Assembly (NCBI GenBank): GCA_946807835.1 | Contig: OX327690.1 | Location: 8,714,501 to 8,778,500, forward strand | Length of the DNA stretch: 64,000 bases | Direction: 5' to 3' | Origin: Ailanthus altissimus | Lineage: Eukaryota; Streptophyta; Magnoliopsida; Sapindales; Simaroubaceae | In this document: piece after piece, positions 60,641 through 64,000 of the stretch | Layout of the letters: each line of letters begins with the position of its first letter | How positions within the stretch are numbered: the stretch's first letter is position 1 | Position numbers and translations under genes: made by a program | The notes under the pieces: generated by a model | The model's database searches: none | Seen by the model: only the letters and a program-made list of their open reading frames with translations | What the model was told of the DNA's origin: nothing

Positions 60641-61299
60641 GACCAATATCATTATTGGGTCTTATAAACTAAAATCCTTCAAACTTAATGGGCCAAGGTC
60701 TTTAATCACGTGGGCCAAAAGCTTTGGGCCTTATACGCCTAAATCTATAGAAGAAAAAAGTTATTTTTTTTAATATTTTAAATAGTTAATGTTTTTTAAT
60801 TTTTTACTTAAAAAATATAAAATATTATCTCATTGTAAAATAGTCACATCAGGCTGGCTTAGGTGTGTTTGTGCTCAAACTTATGGGTTACTAGGCAATT
60901 TGCCATTTTGTTTTTAAATTTTCTAATTTACTAATATAATTATTTTTTTACTTATGCAATTTTGTAAATTATAAAGTAATTTAGTGCATAGATAAAAGAA
61001 AAAAAAGGTGAAACCACTCGACCAACTCAAGTTTTTATTTATTTTTTAAAAATGCTAATATTTGTAAACATGTAAAAGTATTAGTACAATGAATAATTGT
61101 TAAACATTTTTATAATTAAAATATTTCATAATCATCAAAAAAAAATTTCTTTTTATAATTTTCATGAGCGGTTATTAGTAAAATTTAATCTGGAACATTA
61201 GAAAATTCATATAAAATAAAATTATAAAATTTAATCACTTTTAAATTTTAAATAAATAAATTAAATTAAAAATAAAAGTTATCTTACACATAAATATGA
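60641..61299. other. AT-rich DNA, no gene recognised
   Basis: Contains GGGCC-bearing stretches at 60690-60740 (ACGTGGGCC, TTTGGGCC) and poly-A/T runs. No convincing coding frame. Confidence 0.55.
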
Positions 61300-62600
61300 A
61301 CATTTTCATATTACAATTATAATTATAACTGTTATTGCAATTTAATTATATTTAGAGTTAAAATTATAATTGCAATTACAATCATGATAATAATTATCAA
61401 TACTAAATATCTTACTCTTGATTATATATTAAGATTTTTTTTTTCATTTTGGAATTCAAATTCAAATGACATTTGGAATTATTTTTTTAACCCAATTTTA
61501 TTTTTATTAATCTATTCTATTATATTATTCTATATTATAAAATATACATAATATTCTAATTCTAAATAATTAGATAATTAGACTTTAGACTACATAATTA
61601 GAACTCTAAATTTAAATTAATGAAATGATTAGTTATAGCTATTTTTGTAGTTACAATTACAATAATTATAATTATAATTACAATATATGCAATTAATATT
61701 ACAATATTACAATCATAATTATGATTTTAATTGTAATTATAATTGTAAATGCAACTTACAGTTCTAATTGCATTTGTAACTGCAATTGCAATTGCATTAT
61801 AATTACAATACAATTGTATTGTAATTATAATTGTAATCACAATTAAATTGTATTGTAATTATAATTGTAATCACAATTAAATTGTATTGTAATTATAATT
61901 GTAATCACAATTAAATTTTATTTTAATTATAATTAACAAAAATGGCCATTGCAATTGTAATTTTTATTTAAAATTATTTTTTAATTATAAATGCAATTAC
62001 AATTACAAATTCGATTGTAATTGCAATTGCATTTTTAATAAAAATTATCAAGTTAATTTATTAACTCTAATTGAAATTGAAATGAAAATTATATTTTAAT
62101 TAGGATTACAAATGAAGTTATAATTATAATAAGTACAATTACAATTTAATTATAATTTTAATTGTAAATTACAATTAAAATTAAATTTTCAATTACTCAT
62201 TTTGAATTACTATTACAATTAATAGAATTATAATATTTACAATTGTTATCATAGTTGCAATTGTAATTATGATTATAATTAACATTATCCTAATTGTAGT
62301 TGTAATTACAATTTCAGTTATAATTTTTAATTATAGTTGAAATTGTAATTTAGAAATACAATTCTAATTACTATTATAATAAATACCATTACAGTATCTC
62401 TAATTACAATTACAATAATGATAATATTTGCAATTTCAATTACAATAAATAAAATTATATTTAAAATTAATACAGTTGTAATATTTGCAATTCAATTACA
62501 ATACGTAGACTAACAATTATTTTATTACAAGTACAACTACAATAATTACAATTATAATAACTATTTCAATTCCAACTCTAATGATTGCATTATTAACAAT
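61300..62600. repeat. Quasi-palindromic AATTGTAATTACAATT tract
   Basis: About 1.3 kb composed largely of words such as AATTATAATTGTAATTACAA and TTGCAATTGCAATT in both orientations. Because the words are their own near reverse complements, the tract can form many hairpins. It contains a 34-bp unit repeated three times in tandem at 61813-61914. No coding frame. Confidence 0.85.
61813..61914. repeat. 34-bp tandem repeat, three copies
   Basis: ATTGTATTGTAATTATAATT begins at 61813, 61847 and 61881 (period 34), each followed by GTAATCACAATTAA. A degenerate fourth copy follows (ATTTTATTTTAATTATAATT). Confidence 0.92.
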
Positions 62601-64000
62601 TATATATTTTATGTTTAATATAATATTTAAATTATTTTATAAATTTTATTTATTTAAATTCTAAAGTCATGAAAATTTTATAATTTCATAATTTTACGTA
62701 ACTCTATTATAAATAATTTTTAAATAAAAATTTAAAAATAATTAAGTTGCTTTTGTGGTTTTCCTCTCAATTAATTTTTATCCATGAGTATGATGTCTTT
62801 ATTTATTTATTTATTTTTAGTTTTTGAAAGAGTACGAGGTCTTGATTTGGACCTCAATTCTTACAACAATTTTCTGAATTCATTAATAAAAAATTATAAT
62901 GTGCCCATGGACCAAGCACGTGTGGACTCCTTACTGGGTCGTCATGGTCCGTCGAACCCATAAATCAAACTCAACGCGACACATTTGGATTGATCGGGCG
63001 TTGCCATCTCTACTATCGCAAGTATCGAACATGCGACCGTTTCTATTTAGAAACTAAAGAAAATAATAACAAGCATTTCTGTTTTGGGTTCAGTAATTCT
63101 ACTGTTGAAATTTTAGTTGTGATTATTATTATTATTATATATACTAAATAATAATTTAATATTTTTTATTTTATATAATATGTCAAATATCAATTAGGTG
63201 ATTAATTTTTTTAACTTTTAAAATTATATATTACATCGCTTAACCATTTAATAATTATTTGATATGAATACTACTTAAAAATTGAAGTATCACTTTTTTT
63301 ATTTATTTTTTTTTATTTTTGCGGATTGTATACATCTTTATTACAATTATTTTATCTTTTATGGGAAATTGAAACTTACGTCCTTATTTTATAAAAATTA
63401 TTTATTAAATTCAAGAATTTAATAAACTTTTTAAATTTATCTCTATTGTCAAAATTTTTTATTTAATATTTACTTTTAAAAATAATTAGCATTAGGTTAA
63501 TAAAGTTGAGATACAAATTTTGTATTTAAACTGTGTGTCACTAATTAATAATTATTATGTGTTAGATAATTAGTAATTTTTTAATTATTATTATATGTAA
63601 TCTTATACAATACGAATCAATAATAGATACATCAAATATCACATTAAATGCAATATAAAATTTGTATATCAACTTTGTAAATTTAATATTAATTAATATT
63701 TAAAAATATATTAAAATTTAAATTTGTACATATATCAAAACGTATACTTATTTTTTTGTCTTATTAATTAATTTTTTTATCAAAATTTTTTATATTGACA
63801 TAAAAACACAATAAAAAAAGAATAACAATCATTAAATCAAGTGGACTCCACTCTCACCATTCAACTCTAAAAACGCATCATTTAATCTTCTTCACTTCGA
63901 ACCCAACATCCACATCTCAATTCTAAGATAAGACACAATGGGTTATCCTTATAAAAAAGAATAACAATCATGTCTTTATTTTAATAAGTAAGCAAAGAAA
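62601..64000. other. AT-rich DNA, no gene recognised
   Basis: A less AT-rich island at 62905-63045 (GGACTCC, GGGTCGTCATGGTCCGTCGA) has no open frame of note. AAAAAGAATAACAATCAT recurs at about 63816 and 63956. The last 150 bases could be an upstream region of a gene beyond the window, but nothing shows it. Confidence 0.5.

Noticed and set aside
1..64000. CRISPR array, biosynthetic cluster or integrated virus
   Set aside because: The repeats found are long, AT-rich and lack regular spacers. The only enzymes are a phospholipase-like and a subtilase gene. All retro-type coding is LTR retrotransposon, with no movement protein or other viral gene seen.

Overview
The window is nuclear DNA of a flowering plant, almost certainly a eudicot. 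The evidence is GT-AG introns, two spliced genes of plant-typical families (an LCAT/PSAT-type phospholipase and a subfamily-2 subtilase), a very AT-rich background, and a dense set of nested Ty1/copia and Ty3/gypsy LTR retrotransposons with plant-type initiator-Met primer sites. I cannot name the species.

Left third (1-18,000) is the gene-bearing part. The 3' end of an LCAT4-like phospholipase gene runs on the + strand to a stop at 3165; its first visible intron carries a three-copy tandem repeat that abuts the splice acceptor. After about 6 kb of AT-rich intergenic DNA with a tRNA-like SINE head and a degenerate 160-bp tandem array comes a complete ten-exon SBT2.2/SBT2.3-like subtilase gene on the - strand (coding 17490 to 10296, 853 residues, catalytic Asp, His, Asn and Ser all present). 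The two genes converge.

Middle (18,000-28,500): a degraded copia-type LTR, a roughly 1.07-kb terminal-inverted-repeat element with an unusual CpG-rich core, and a 5.2-kb TNT1/Tork-like copia element on the - strand (22468-27659, TSD TTACC) that landed inside a short tandem-repeat array.

Right part (28,500-60,600) is a retrotransposon nest. The oldest layer is a Ty3/gypsy element, probably Tat-like, on the - strand. Its integrase is cut in two at 39837/55934, and downstream of it lie antisense coiled-coil reading frames on the + strand. Filling the cut is a second copia element of about 16 kb (39838-55933) with roughly 2.2-kb LTRs, itself interrupted by four LTR-type insertions. Further solo LTRs of the second copia family lie at 30384-34958 and 58181-60504, with a truncated inverted copy at 56515-57954. 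Two 2.75-kb solo LTRs of another family, in opposite orientation and each with a perfect 5-bp target duplication, sit at 30438-33212 and 48713-51462. All element coding regions are broken by stops and frameshifts.

The last 3.5 kb is AT-rich; 61300-62600 is a long quasi-palindromic tract built from TTGTAATTACAA-like words. I found no RNA gene, CRISPR array, gene cluster or clearly new biological system. The most notable points are the resolved nest chronology with matching target duplications, the CpG-rich-core TIR element, the palindromic tract, and catalytic-site decay in the copia elements by G-to-A transitions.
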